Part shown: positions 42,493-55,700 of the stretch, piece by piece | Layout of the letters: each line of letters starts with the position of its first letter | How positions within the stretch are numbered: position 1 is the stretch's first letter | Source of the DNA: Costus lasius | Lineage: Eukaryota > Streptophyta > Magnoliopsida > Zingiberales > Costaceae | Reading direction: 5' to 3' | Assembly (NCBI GenBank): GCA_027563935.2 | Contig: CM050449.1 | Location: 92,101,676-92,165,675 of the forward strand | Length of the DNA stretch: 64,000 nt | The notes under the pieces: model-generated | Told to the model about the DNA's origin: nothing | The model's database searches: none | The model's input: only the letters and a program-made list of their open reading frames with translations | Made by a program: the position numbers and the translations under genes

Positions 42493-45206
42493 GCACTAAG
42501 ACCTATGGCAACTGAATTTATTCAGCTCTATGTCTCTAGTCTGACTTATTTAGCTTCTGCTGCGCCAGAGGCTATGTCTGTGGGTCCTCCAAATTGCTAT
42601 CTGTGTTTATTTCGCAAATTTGAACATCACCCTTATTCATGATCTCTCTGATCAGGTGATATTGTCGTAGTACATACTTGAGTCCTAAGTTCCCTTGCTT
42701 GTGCTATGGCCACAACAAGAATTATACTGGACCCTTAAGCACCAAGAACTAAATCAAGTTCAAATGAATGAAACTGTTTCCTTAGCTGCCCCAAGAAGCT
42801 GCAATGTACTGAGCCTTAATTGTAGAATTTGCCACCGTGGTTTGCATAAAACTCTTCCAGCATAGAACACCATAACGAGGCAAAGTGCAAATCCTGGTTG
42901 TGAACGATAGTCATTAGACTAGAACGAAGTATCAGTGCACCCTTGTACATAGAGTTCTTCCTGTCTATCACAGACTAGATGCCAATCCTTTGTACTTCTC
43001 AAGTATTTAAGGATTGCTTTCACAACTATGCAGTATTGAGCACTGGGATCTTATTGGAACCTACTGGCTATGCTCTAAGCATGCGCCATAAATGGTCTTG
43101 TGCATGTTGCACAAAACATGATCTATCCTATACCCAATGTATTAGGATTATAGACTGACGTCATCTCTCTCCTGCTGTGTCAAAGGACATAGCATCTTTG
43201 AGAGAATCAGACTATGTATTCCTGGAAGGTATCAACTTTTGGAATCACCCAAAATGAACCTCTCTAGAATTTGCTGGATGAACGTAGATTGACTAATGGG
43301 TAATGACTTTCTTGGATCCCTATCTATAGATCCACATGCCTAGGATATAGGCCGCATTCCCTAGGTCATTCTTCTCGAAATACTTCCCTAGCCTTTACTT
43401 CACCGCGTGAAGAGCTGGGATGTAATTTCATGTGAGGAGAATATCATCAATCAAGTAGAACAAGAAATACTATCATGCTCCCACTACTCCTCTTGTAAAC
43501 ACAGGCTCCTTTTCAAGATGCTTGCAAAATCCCATGCATATCTTTATGGCCTCTGTATGAAAACCTTTCTGTTAATTCCATATAGACATCCTCTTCCAAA
43601 CGTCCATTAAGAAAAGTTATTTTCACATCCAAGTGCCATAATAGGATATGCAACTACCAGAAGTAGAAACCCAATGAACATAAACATTGCTATTGGAGAA
43701 AAATTTCATCACAATCCACCCTGTGGACTTGTTAGAAATTTTATCCACTAGCCTGCCATTATAGGTAATAGTGTCACCTTCCATGCCTATCTTCCTTTGA
43801 AGACCCATTTACAACCTTTGGGTGTTACCCCTTTGGCGTCTCAATCAAGTCCCAAACTTGATTAGCAGACATGAAGTCCATTTCGGTTCTCATGACACTT
43901 AGCCATTTCTTGGAATCTGGTCCTCTGACCGCTTCCGCTTCTACATAAGTCTTAGGTTCATTATTGATGAAAAATTCGTCATGCCCACAACTTGTGGGAG
44001 CATTTCGAATCCATCCAGACTTATGTGGTTCCTGTGTTACTTGATCCTTAGGTTGACTTTCAACCTGCATGTGAGATTCTTCTCTCCATTTGCGTCTAAT
44101 TGTTTTATGGTTGATTTTGGACCTTGTCCTATTCAAATCTACTCCCACTAGCTTCTTTCAAAAGAAATTTCTTCTCAAGAAAGACAGTAGTTTGAGCAAC
44201 AATGTTTTGTTCTCATAGGGATAGAAATAGTACTCTTCAGTACCCCACAAACACACACTCTTGAGAGAATATTATGGAGTGTCAGAACAATTGCTTGCAT
44301 GGTTTCAAAAGGAAGTAAATTTGCAAGACTTTTCAAAGATGGAACCATATCTAATATGTTCCTCTTTCTTTCTTTGAATACACCATTTAGTTGTGGTGTT
44401 CCAAGGGGAGTAAGCTGTGAGATAATTTCACACTCCTTAGGATAGTCATGAAATTCCTCACTAATCACCTTTATCCAATCAAATGCTTTAATAGATCCTC
44501 CAATTTGATTTAGTACTTCATTTTTGAACTTCTTGGATTTCTCCAAAGTTTTGTGTTGGATAAGACATATCCACACCTAATGAAGTATACAACACCTCCT
44601 AGTGCTTGTTTCCATGGGTCCACACACATTGCTGTGTAATAGATCAAACAAGCCACTAACACTTCCACCGTTATTGGTGAAGGGACATCTGTCACCTTGT
44701 CAATTAAAGAAGACTGATATGTATCACAATCCTGAAAGGACAATGATCCCAATAGTCCATGGACTTCTTGTGACATTTGTTTAATGGCCTAAGTGACAAT
44801 GCCATGTGAAGGTGTTAATTGAATCATTGGATTTGATCCTTTTAGTGTCAATGTTACATCTAGAACAACAAGCCATTATAAATTGCACCACTACTATAGA
44901 ACATCCCAGATTTAAAGAAATACCAATTATTTCAAACTGAAATCCTTTCCAAAAGAATGGATAAGATGTTATTTTACAATAGCTGATACATAATAGCAAA
45001 GTTCTTCTTGATGTCTTGAAGGCAGTGAGATGATATTAACAGCAGCATCCAATGCTTCCTTTCAGACTCGAAAGTCGATCCCACCAAGCCTTATTATCCT
45101 ACTTCTTCTAAGCCCCAGCATATGAAAATATATGTGAGCCCCACATTCGGTATCAAGTACCCATGAATAAGAAGTAGACATAAAGACCTCAGTAACACAA
45201 TACCTG
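42493..45206 (-). pseudogene. pol: Element C2 pol remnant
   Basis: Minus-strand pieces in order: protease WVLDTECGAH (about 45140-45170), pre-integrase block, integrase KKFKNEVLNQIGGSIKAF and ISQLTPLGTPQLNGVF (44380-44530; the DRGGEY block is damaged), the linker RTEMDFMSANQVWDLIETPKG (43825-43890), RT start GDTITYNGRLV (about 43745-43780), and RNase H CWKSFMQTTVANST and HLIREIMNKGDV (42600-42870). Stops and shifts are frequent. The catalytic YVDD of RT was not found. Confidence 0.83.
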
Positions 45207-45535
45207 AAGTAGATGGTTTACATCTCTTCTTCTGTGCCATGCTCTTCTTGGGACCTTAATCCGTCCTGAAATTTCCATGCATTCTCAGTCTTCCGAAGTT
45301 TTTGCTTCAAAGAAATAGAACCATGGTCATTCCTGGATTTAGGCAAACACCCTGAAGATCCAACAGCACTCTCTTAATCACTATTTGAAGTGCATGGTGT
45401 GAAGAGACCTCAAAGATGTATGATGATATCATAAATCCCCATCTCATCACACTCAACCTAGACCTCAAGGGTCATGCACTTTAAAACAAGAGCAGTGCAC
45501 TATTTGTTATGTTCACAATGTTCAAGATAGATATT
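45207..45535 (-). other. Upstream part of C2, unassigned
   Basis: Expected to hold gag. I see no zinc knuckle or clear Gag block, only short Lys-rich frames near 45240-45330. It may be too decayed to recognise. Confidence 0.4.
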
Positions 45536-47450
45536 TGATGACTCTAAATTTCATAGTAATTTTCATACTTATTAACTGGTCTTCTGGAATCATAATTGTA
45601 CTCTTTTGCTTATTTTTATGCTTTATTTATCCAATACTTCGAAATCTATGCCTTTCTTGGTTTTTGATTAATTTCAGGTAAAAAGGCATCATTCTGATAG
45701 GTTTTCAAGCAATTTCAATACATATATGGATTCTAATCATCACGAGGAGTTTACACATCAAATTTCAAGTCAAACCAAGTTTTATAACTTCATTACGGCA
45801 GTGCCGTAATGAATTTTACGGACGTAATATGCAAATAAGGCACTATCGTAATGATTTTCACGGCCGCTTCCCGCAGAAACTTTTTCAAAAATTATAGTAC
45901 TACCATAATGTATTTTATGGTGCCGTAATTTCGAGTAAATTTCATACAGAGACTTTTAGAGAATTTCAGATGAATTACGGCACTGCCACAGTAGCCTTAT
46001 GGTGCCGTAATGTTAGGCCAATTTCATACAGAGACTTTCAAAAACAATCGACAAGATTACGGCACTACCTTAATGAATTTTACAGTGCCGTAATTGCGGG
46101 CCATTTCCCTACAGTAACTTCTGAAGTAATTATAGCAGTACCATAACATTCTTCACGGTACCGTAATTAAAACCCAAATTTCTGTGACTTGCCCGACTCT
46201 TCTACGGATTTCTTGTGAAGATGATTTCTCGAGTTTTAGACCACCAATTGAAGATCCATAAAAAGGGGAACGATCATGATAAAGAGGAGAAGGATCTTAC
46301 AGCGAAAAGACCAATTTTTATCAACTCGACACGGAGAATTTCAGAGAATCACTGTTGCCCTAGGGTTTATCGATTCCTAGCGTACAGAGCACCTCCAGCC
46401 ATGAAATTTAAAAGGAAGCTTCGCTTGAAGGAGGAAAACATACACCAGAAGTTTCAGAGCGAAAGGTGATCGATCGAAGGAGAAATCAAAGAATTCGTGG
46501 GCACCGCCACTGTTCATCAAGTTTGAGAGCTAATTACGGGCTGTAATTTTCATTACAGCCCTGTTTAGTAAAATTTCTCCTTTTCTTTCAATTTATGATC
46601 AATCTAAATAATGTTTTACTATAATCCTTCAATCATGCTAGCTTAAACCTTCTTTTGGGACAAAGGGTGTAATCCCCTTAATTTCTTAATGACTAGATGA
46701 TCTTTATTTCATCAGGATATTTTTGTTATTGTAATTTTACTTAAGAGATTAATGTCTTTAATCTTTTCTAGTTTTAATCATTAACATGTGTTAGAGTTTT
46801 GTGATATGGACTGAAAAGTGATTTGCAAAACTTGGAACCCTGAAATTGAGATTTAGGAACTTATCATAAGAAATTATGTTTGTTCTAATTTCTAGAATTT
46901 TGTTGTTTAATTCTTGTTAATGTTTTGATCTAGGAAATATTATTGAGTTTGACATGAAAATATGCTAGAGATAGATATTGGATTGTTTGAAAACCTTAAG
47001 TAAAACCTGTGAAACTAAGGTAAGAGAATACTTAGGTTTTGCTTGAGATTTTGATATTGAGATGGAATGCACGAGAGTGATTCTTAATGTCTCTGTTAAA
47101 GTTTACTTATATTAAACATTGAATAAATCCTACATGACAATGAGGGTTGTTCGTTGTAATTTGACTGTGCGAGAGCGAGTTAATTTCTTTATTAAGTAAG
47201 CTACATCTTTAACATAACAAGAATAAATTGATGAACACTTAATTATATCTAGTGATAGATATTAAGGTGGATGAACCCCTAGTCCCAATTCTTTCTCTCT
47301 GATTTTCTGTATACAGTTCGATCGATTACTTTCATCATACTCGATTTGTTTAACTAGTGAGAAATCAATTCATTGGTATTTGACAACAAGGTCTCTGTTG
47401 TTCGATAACTCTTTATTACTTCAAGCATCCGTGCACTTGTGGACACAACA
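45536..47450 (+). repeat. Element E 5' LTR
   Basis: Starts TGATGACTCTAAATTTC and ends GGACACAACA, 1915 bp. The U3 array at 45792-46169 includes the near-perfect palindrome ATTACGGCAGTGCCGTAAT (45792-45810). CATAAAAAGGGG at about 46257 is a candidate TATA region. Confidence 0.92.
45792..46169 (+). repeat. U3 inverted-repeat array, element E LTR
   Basis: Six units near 45792, 45836, 45890, 45972, 46057 and 46124, each one ATTACGGCACTRCCGTAAT-like palindrome followed within about 15 bp by an ACGGTGCCGTAAT-like one. The equivalent arrays lie at 15014-15284 (A), 18470-18682 (solo LTR) and 21658-21953 (B). Confidence 0.88.
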
Positions 47451-47456
47451 AGTTTT

Positions 47457-47474
47457 TGGTGCCTTTGCCGGGGA
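47457..47474 (+). other. Primer binding site of element E (tRNA-Asp type, two changes)
   Basis: TGGTGCCTTTGCCGGGGA, six bases after the LTR end. Confidence 0.87.
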
Positions 47475-47606
47475 CCTTGGTTTTTGTTAATATATATAAT
47501 TGATAGTATTGCTAGACTAAACTTTATTTTTATCATTTTCTTTGTTATATTCTGATTTTCTCTTATTTTCTACAAATTCTGAGTTTATTTGATCCTCTAC
47601 TTGTTT

Positions 47607-49223
47607 ATGTGCAGAACTCTTAGATCAAGACCATTAGTCCCCTTTGATGTTGAAATTAATAAAACTCTTAGATTGCACAGGAAACTTAGATTCGTAGAGG
47701 AAAGAGAAGAAGAATCAATCATGGCTAAGAGGAGAACACTTAGGGATTATGCAGCTCCGAATACACAACGAATTCGCTCTAGTATAACTAGGCCAACAAT
47801 TGATGCAAATAATTTCAAGATTAAACCAGCCTTCCTGTCCATGATCCAGTAGAATCAATTTGCAGGATCTCCGCTAGATGATCCTAATCAAAACTTATCT
47901 CTTTTTCTTGAATTTTGTGATACTATAAAAATTAATGGTGTATCTGATGATGCTCTTAAACTGAGATTGTTTCCTTTTTCCCTTAGGGACTGAGCAAAAG
48001 CCTAGCTACATTCTCATCTAACTGGAACATTCACCACTTGGGAATAACTGTCAAATGCTTTCTTAATGAAGTACTTTCCATCCAGTAAGATGATTCAATT
48101 GAGAAATCAGATCACGGGATTTTTGCAGAGGGATGGCGAATCACTTAATGAGGCATGGGAGCGCTTCAATGAGTTACAACGGAAGTGCCCTCACCATGGA
48201 TTAGAAGATTGGGTTTTAATTCAAACTTTTTATAATAGTTTACTCTATAGTACCCTCTAATTGTTTATGCTGCTGCAGGAGGAGCCCTGATGAAGAAAAC
48301 AGTTGAAGATGCTTACACTTTATTTGAGGAGATGGCTTTGAATCACAACCAGTGGACTACTGAGAGAGGAGTGTTGTATCGTCCTCCTCGTGGTAAGAAT
48401 GATAGTGATGGTTGGCATTCTGTGGCTGAAAAGGTAGATTCTTTACATAATAGACTTGACTCTCTTCAAGTACAACCTGCAGCAGTTTTATCTATTACTT
48501 GTGAAGTTTGTGGAAATTCTGGACATTATTCTGAGGAGTGTAAAATTATTACTGATCAGGGTTCTGAGCAAGTTAATGTTGTTGGGGTGTATAATCAAGG
48601 TAGAAACAATGATCCCTACTCTAGTACCTACAACTCTGGATGGAGAAGTCACCCAAATTTGTTTTGGATAAATAAGAATAACACTGGGGGACAAGGTGAG
48701 AAGATGGAGAAGTCACCCAAATTTGTTTTGGATAAATAAGAATAACACTGGGGGACAAGGTGAGAATAGAGGATATCAACAAAAGCATCAAAATCAAAAT
48801 CAACTCCAAGAATCTAATTTAGAATCTTTGCTTGTTAAGTTTATGGCAAAACAAGATCAGAGATTTGAAGAGCTAAATGATAAGATTAATCAACTGACTG
48901 TGCACAATAAGCTTTTAGAGACATAGATAGCACAACAAGCTAGCACTGCTTATAGACCCTTAGAGAAATTACCTGCCAAACCTGAACCTAACCCTAGGGA
49001 ACATTGTAATGCTATCACAACTAGGAGTGGAAAATAGTTAGAGAGCCCAAGGGGATCACTAGATTATGATGAGGTACCGCCTAATATTGAACCTAGCAGT
49101 GAACTACTTTTGGAATCACAACCTGCACATGTGCAGTCCCATCCTAGCTCGCCACCTTCTAAGGAGGATGAGCCTTCACAGAATGGTGATTTACCTTGTA
49201 AAGTTGATATTCTTAGACCTAGT
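47607..49223 (+). pseudogene. gag: Element E gag and linker, up to insertion of G
   Basis: Starts at ATG 47607 (Met-Cys-Arg-Thr-Leu). Stops occur at about 47850 (Gln site), 47991 (an Arg codon changed to TGA), 48002 (a Trp codon changed to TAG) and 48045. The region 48066-48260 is open with LNEAWERFNELQRKCPHHGLEDW. The zinc knuckle reads CEVCGNSGHYSEEC (about 48502-48540), with all four ligands present. A 64-bp tandem duplication at 48639-48766 shifts the frame. The linker (PAKPEPNPREHCNAI, about 48976-49020) runs to the CTAGT target site of G at 49219-49223 and continues in sense at 58320. Confidence 0.9.
48639..48766 (+). repeat. 64-bp tandem duplication in element E gag
   Basis: Copies 48639-48702 and 48703-48766 are near identical (GATGGAGAAGTCACCC...GGTGAGAA). 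The length is not a multiple of three, so it shifts the frame. Confidence 0.95.
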
Positions 49224-50904
49224 TATTGGGGTATGCCCTTAAGGCTAATGTTTGAGGCCTTGGGATTGTATCAGTATCATGTATAAACTCTTATGTTTAT
49301 AAAGGCAATGGTTGTTATTCAGTTTGTTACATTGTCTGCTGCAATAAGTGTACTTCTGAATAATGTCTCAATGATGTTCAGCTAGGCTGACATGCTATAT
49401 GTCCTTAGTCGAGATATCTTGGTGAACATGAGACAGCCTTGATATGATTGAGACTAATATGTGTTCTAATCTTATAGGATGCTTCGAGCATGGAATAAGA
49501 TGTAGACTCATGGGTACATTGGATGTACTGGACAGACCCTACTAGGATATTCAATTGCTTGTCACAATGTGAATAATCCTTGTTTGCATCAAGTGGCACA
49601 TGTCCTCTGACTTGAGATCACTTGTGTTTCTAAATGATGATTGTCATTGTTTTGAGGTAGTTCAATATCATTTGAAACATAATGGTTATAGACTATCTTG
49701 GATAATGATCATGAGTCAGGTTAGGACACTAGTGATAGATATAGGATTGCCGTCTCCTTGTTTAAGGAGTGTGATGTTCTACTGGGCCCCCCCCCCTAAA
49801 TGAGATGATTGAGAAAGTGTATGGCCATACCCAGGTGACTATATTCATCTGATCTAATCATGCTCATCATATTGGAGCTACAGGCTTGACACGCTTGTCC
49901 AATAAGAACATCCAGTGGCAAAGGAATCATGTATGCCTAGTGAGTTGATTCACACTTGTGCTGTGGTTTGGGTGTAGTCTTGGAAGACTCTTTCTTTTAT
50001 ATCGGGAGACAGTGATGTGTTGCTAGATACCCCTCACTGATCGTGATAACGTAAGTTATCGTTACCGACATTTAAAGGAAACCCTCAGGGTCGCACAATT
50101 TGATGATATGGCTTACTTAAGTCAGATCGTGTGGACTGAATTGTCAGGGTTCAGTTTAAAGGGATTTAATCTCTGATTGTGAGTGAGATCTGGTCTGATC
50201 ATGTTTGATTGATTAGGGCTTGAGATCGGTAAGCTTCGATCGAGAGAATTGGTGCTAGATCGGTCAGATCAGGAGCATCAAGAGATGAACGGTTAGATCT
50301 GGAACCTTAGGGTTTAATGTGATCTAGACCAAATAGCTTGGGTTAATTGGTCTTTGAACCAGACCAAAATTGAACCGGTTCACATGTGTGAACGCATGGT
50401 TCAAAGCATGAGGCGTTATGATCGGTTTTGAGATCATGGGCGCATGACTTCATTGCTTGCTATTTTTTGGAAAGTAATAAGCGCCACTTGCATCAACGCC
50501 TCAACGCTTGATTCTATTCTCGTCACCTTCTCTCAGCTTTGACGAGAGACTGGTATTCTCGTGTAAGGGAGGTGGACGAAAGGAGAATTCGTCCAAGCAA
50601 AGATCTCTTCATCCCTTCAAGCGATCAAGGATACCTTGGGCCCATGCTAGCACAAGGAACGCCAAAGGAAGTAGGCGACATCTTCTTGTGTGCGTCTTCT
50701 TTGGAGGAGAGCGGCATCACTCTCTACTTCCAAGTCGCCATTCGAATCAATGGCTTTGGTATGATCTTCTTTCGATCTTTACATTGCTTAAGGTTGATCA
50801 TATGAACATATATTACATGCGATCCTCATGAAACCCTTTATCCGCTGCCAAAAGAATTTACTTGCGCCACTTAGGGTTTCGCTCCCCCTTGAAGGGGACC
50901 TACA
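49224..50904 (+). repeat. Element G 5' LTR
   Basis: Starts TATTGGGGTATGCCC (TG changed to TA at the terminus) and ends GGGGACCTACA. It has an 11-12 C run near 49787. Confidence 0.95.
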
Positions 50905-50906
50905 AT

Positions 50907-50918
50907 TGGTATCAGAGC
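50907..50918 (+). other. Primer binding site of element G (tRNA-iMet)
   Basis: TGGTATCAGAGC, two bases after the LTR. Confidence 0.94.
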
Positions 50919-52728
50919 CTGCGGTTCTATGTATGTTCATTTGATTGCTTATATGTGATCCTTGTTTGCGTTTGCTAAGAGTAGATCTAATAACATGCCG
51001 AAAAACTACATACTAGTTTGAGAACTTAGATGTATGTTTAGTTATGGTTGGCGCATGTTTGTTGGCGCTTCTTACATGTTGTTTTTGACAAAACAAAATA
51101 TCATGCGCGCCTCACCTAGATCTAAGGCCCTGCTTTAATCCCTTAGATGGGTTAGTAGGGTTGAAGTCATCTTCTAGGAAGGATCCAAATAGTCTGATCA
51201 GACCATCTGACAGCCTAGATGGGTTGACCAGATAGCACCTGTGCGCAAGCACGAGGTGGCTATAGGTCGACTGCATCAAGGGCGTGTAGCGAGGTCTGGT
51301 TGAGACAACCATTGAACGCGCATGAGTTAGGCCCGGGGTCACACCCGCTTGCCAGAACTCATGAAGGCAGTTCAGCCCTTGGCGCATGCATGGTTGACCA
51401 TTAGGTCGACTCAAGTCAGTTAGGACTTGGTGCATGTAAGGGCAGTGGATCTGACCAGGACTGATGAGTGGATCCCTATTAATGGACCGTTGTAAGGTAG
51501 TAGGGCATATAAGGAAAATAAACTGATGCCAATGGGTTTTCAAAATTTTATTTTCTTGATGGATCACATGTTGATTGTAAGCATATGCTTGTTTATTTAT
51601 TCTTATGTGGGCTGCCCGTGTTAATGTGTGCTGTGCTGGGGCCTGCGTGCCTGGATTAAAATTGTAAATTAATATTATTGTGATCTGCGAATCACATTTT
51701 AATTAATTTAAAGTGTAATTGACCTGCGAGTCAATCATGTCTAGATAGATTGAATTGTAAATTTAATCAGACATGAGCACTGAGCACACTTGGCAGAGGC
51801 GCATGCAGCAGAGGCTTGACCAGGTGGGAGGTCCAGGGTTCGACCCTATGACAGGCGCATACCTGGTGGGCGCATTTAAGCTGCAGTCGGCGCTTGGGCC
51901 CTGGTTTGGGCCAGATGAGATGCAAAAGACCCATGAAGAGCTCAAGTGAAGACTTAAGTTAAATTAAGGTCTTAGTTAGGGTTAATGGGCTTTTACCACA
52001 TAAGATCAGCATGCTTTCTATTTATTGTTTAAATAATTAGACTTGCATGATTTATTCATCTTCTGCTATCACCATAGGGTTTGCATGATAGTTAAGAAGA
52101 TAAAAGACCGTTAAAATCCAACGCTAAAATATCAAGCTCTAAAGCCTTCTGACGTGAAACCTCACTGTTCTGACTATCGTTGGAGCCGTGTTGTACCCAC
52201 TCAGTGGGCACGTCCATCTATCTTCAGACGGTGTGTGATTTCACCTGCGTGTTACAGAGAAGGGATTTATCGCTTCTCGTTGCTCAGCATAGCACGTGGT
52301 GGTCCAGGGAGTAGGTCGGGTCAGCTTGACCATGTAGGCTACATATGTGGCGCATATGGTAGCTATATGGAGGCAGCCATCTGTGGGATCAGAGACTGTG
52401 TTGTACCAACTCAGTTGGCACAGTCGGCTGGATTGCCCAGATGAAGGGGAATCGCACGGGTTGGCGATTGGCAAGGACTGCCTACCAGAAATTAGTGCTT
52501 GTACTCTCTGTGCATCTTATCTCGCCTGAGCGGGACGCGGAGACCAAGTATGAAATCTGGATCCCATCTCACTAAAAGAGTGATAACTCTTTCGGACTGT
52601 TTTAATGGATTTTTCAGTCAGATAAAATAGTGAGAAAAGAATCTTTCTTAAGTCCTAGATTGATTCTAAACATTGATACTGACCTTGCTGTTCTTGCATT
52701 GTTGTAGATTCCTACAGCAACGAACACC
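50919..52728 (+). other. Element G untranslated leader
   Basis: A 1.8-kb leader with many upstream ATGs, repeated GCGCAT/GGCGCA motifs (about 51050-51880) and the three hairpins at 52182-52542. No protein was recognised. Confidence 0.8.
52182..52542 (+). ncRNA. Three bulged leader hairpins, element G
   Basis: Hairpin 1 at 52182-52215 (outer CGTG/CACG, bulge TTGTA, inner CCCAC/GTGGG, loop TCA). Hairpin 2 at 52394-52425 (outer GACTGTG/CACAGTC, bulge TTGTA, inner CCAAC/GTTGG, loop TCA). Hairpin 3 at 52506-52542 (outer CTCTGTG/CGCGGAG, bulge CATCTTA, inner TCTCGC/GCGGGA, loop CTGA). Start-to-start spacing of the inner stems (210 and 114) matches element D (211 and 111). Confidence 0.72.
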
Positions 52729-55700
52729 ATGAGCTTCAATGTGCGATCCCTACTGGAAAGGGAGAAGTTTGCTGGGCCAAACTTCTCAGACTGGTACGGA
52801 CACCTTAAGATTGTTCTTAAGGCAGAGAGGAAACTGTATGTCCTCGAGACGGCTGTACCGCCTCAACCCGCTCCGAACGCCGCAAGGGCGGTTCGGGATG
52901 CCTATGAAAAGCATGTCAATGATAGCATTGATGTCGCTTGCCTGATGCTAGCGTCTATGACGCCACAGCTGCAGCGTCAGAATGAGGATATGTCTGCTAT
53001 AGAAATGATAGCAAACCTCAAGATGCTATATGCTGCACAGGCGAGGACTGAGCGCTATAATTTGACCAAGCTTTTCTTTTAGAGCAAACTGGCTGAAGGG
53101 AGTCCAGTGGGAGCTCATGTGCTCAAGATGATTGGGCACAAAGAGGCTCTAGAGAAACTGGGGCATACCATCAATCAGGAGCTTGCTGTAGACATTATTC
53201 TGCAGTCCCTCCCGGCCTCTTTCGATCCATTCATTATTAATTTTAATATGAACAAGATCGACTGTACTCCGGCAGAGTTGCTGAATATGCTTTTGACTAC
53301 AAAGGAAACTCTAAAGGGCAAGCCTTCAACCTCTGTCTTGATGTTCCCTTCCAGGAACAAGAAGAAGGGCAAGAAGGGCAAAGCCCCTGTCAAGAATTAC
53401 AACAAGGCTCTGAAATAGAAGGTTAAGCGGTCGAAGGAATACAGATGTTTCCACTGTGGCCAGCTGGGTCACTGGAAAAAGGACTGTAAAGCGCTCCAAG
53501 GAGACAAGAAGGGAAGCATCGCTTCTGGCTCAGGTATTTTTGTGACTGAGGTCATGTTTTCTTCTTCTATATCATGGGTGTTGGACACTGCATGTGGAGT
53601 TCACATTTGTTCAAATGTACAGGAACTCAAGAGAAGAAGACAGGTGGGACAGCATGAGGTGGACCTACGAGTTGGAAACGGGGCACGGGTTGCTGCTGTT
53701 GCAGTAGGGGTTTATTACATCTCATTACCATCTGGACTTGTATTAGAACTGGACAATTGTTATTTTGTTCCAAGTATTACAAAAAATATTATCTCTATTC
53801 CTGCTCTTGTCAGGAAAGGATTTTCCTTTGAATGCAATATTTCAAAGTGTGTTCTTTCTTTAGATAATATTGTTTATGCTTCTGGATCAATTAACAATGG
53901 GTTATTCATGTTGGACATGGAATGTTCTATACAAAACATTGATAATAAGAAAGCCAAGTATGATGATGACAGCACCTTGCTATGGCATAGTCGTTTAGGC
54001 CATATTAACAAGAAACGCATTAAGCGTTTGCATGATCATGGACTGCTGGGATCATTCTCCTATGAGGAGATTGATACATGCAAAGCTTGTTTAATGGGTA
54101 AAATGACGAAGTCTCCTTTTCCTCACAAAGGTCAAAGGGCTTCAGGTTTACTTGACCTTATACACAGTGATGTGTGTGGGCCATTTAGTAAACATGCCAG
54201 AGGTGGCTATTCGTACTTCATTACCTTTACTGATGATTTCAGTAGATATGGGTATGTCTATCTAATGAGACATAAGAGTGAATCTTTTGACAAGTTCAAA
54301 GAGTTCAAAAATGAAGTACAGAATCAGCTAGGCCGAAATATCAAGGCACTTCGTTCTGATCGAGGTGGTGAATACCTAAGTCGAGAGTTCACTGACTATC
54401 TGAAGGAGTGTGGGATTATCTCACAGCTCACTCCGCCAGGAACACCGCAATGGAATGGTGTGTCCGAGAGGAGGAACAGAACCTTACTGGATATGGTTCG
54501 TTCAATGATGAGTCAGGCTGCTCTACCTTACTCCTTTTGGGGATTTGCACTGGAAACAGCTGCAAAGGTACTAAACCGAGTGCCATCCAAGGCAGTTTCA
54601 AAGACTCCATATGAGTTGTGGTATGGGAAACAGCCTAGCTTGACATTTATCAAGATCTGGGGTTGCGAGGCTTATGTCAAAAAGCTCGCCTCTGGGAAAC
54701 TAGAGAGCAGATCTGAGAAATGCATCTTTGTCGGTTACCCTAAGGAGACTAAGGGTTATTATTTCTACGATCCCAAAGAGAACAAGGTATTTGTTGCTCG
54801 GACGGCTATTTTCCTTGAGAAGGAGTTTCTTCTGCAAGAGGCCAGTGGGAGAGAAATAAAGCTGGATGAGAATCCAGAGGAAGGACAAAGTAGTCAAGCA
54901 CAGTTGGATGAGCCTGAGCCGGTAGAACAGGTTATTGAACAACCTGAGGCTCAGATATCACGGGAACCGCGAAGATCGGGAAGGATCCGTCGACAGCCTG
55001 AGCGCTATGACGGAGTCTACATCATTGATCATGATGAACCCCTTACTTATGCGGATGCGGTCAGTGGATCGGATTCAGCTAGATGGCTTGAAGCTATGCG
55101 AGCCGAGATGGACTCCATGTCAGATAACCAAGTCTGGGATTTGGTTGATCCGCCTCCGGGAGTAATCCCTATAGGCTGTAAATGGATCTTCAAGAAGAAG
55201 ATTGACATGGATGGTAACGTGGTTACCTATAAAGGCAGGCTAGTTGCGAAAGGTTTCAAACAAATCTACGGGATAGATTATGATGAAACTTTCTCTCCTG
55301 TAGCCATGTTCAAGTCTATTCGGATTATACTTGCGATAGCGGCATATTATGATTATGAGATCAGGCAAATGGATGTGAAGACCGCTTTCCTTAATGGAAA
55401 ACTGGATGAGGATGTGTATATGACACAACCTGAAGGTTTCACCAATCCATTAGATCGTCATAAAATATGCAAGTTAAAGAAGTCTATTTATGGACTTAAG
55501 CAAGCATCTAGAAGCTGGAATATACGTTTTGATGAATCAATCTGTGAGTTTGGTTTCATCAAGAACGAAGATGACCCGTGTGTATATAAAAGGTTTAGTG
55601 GGAGCGTGATTACTTTCCTAGTCCTCTACGTCGATGATATCTTAATCATTGGAAACGATATTCCTGAACTGCATGCTGTTAAAGCATGGTTAAGGAAATG

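Larger units (their letters stand above)
40077..45535 (-). mobile_element. Ty1-copia element C2, minus strand, old and interrupted by E
   Basis: The 3' LTR lies at 40077-42481, the polypurine tract (minus-strand AAGTGGGAGAT) at 42482-42492, then decayed pol to about 45206. The 5' side is interrupted by Athila E at 45536; ATATT (45531-45535) is the expected target duplication for E, with its partner beyond the window. The many stops in pol make it far older than D and G. Confidence 0.83.

Noticed and set aside
49405..49803. Short frames repeated at 56812-57261 and 60793-61185
   Set aside because: They are the same positions of the G-family LTR in three copies (one inverted), not genes.
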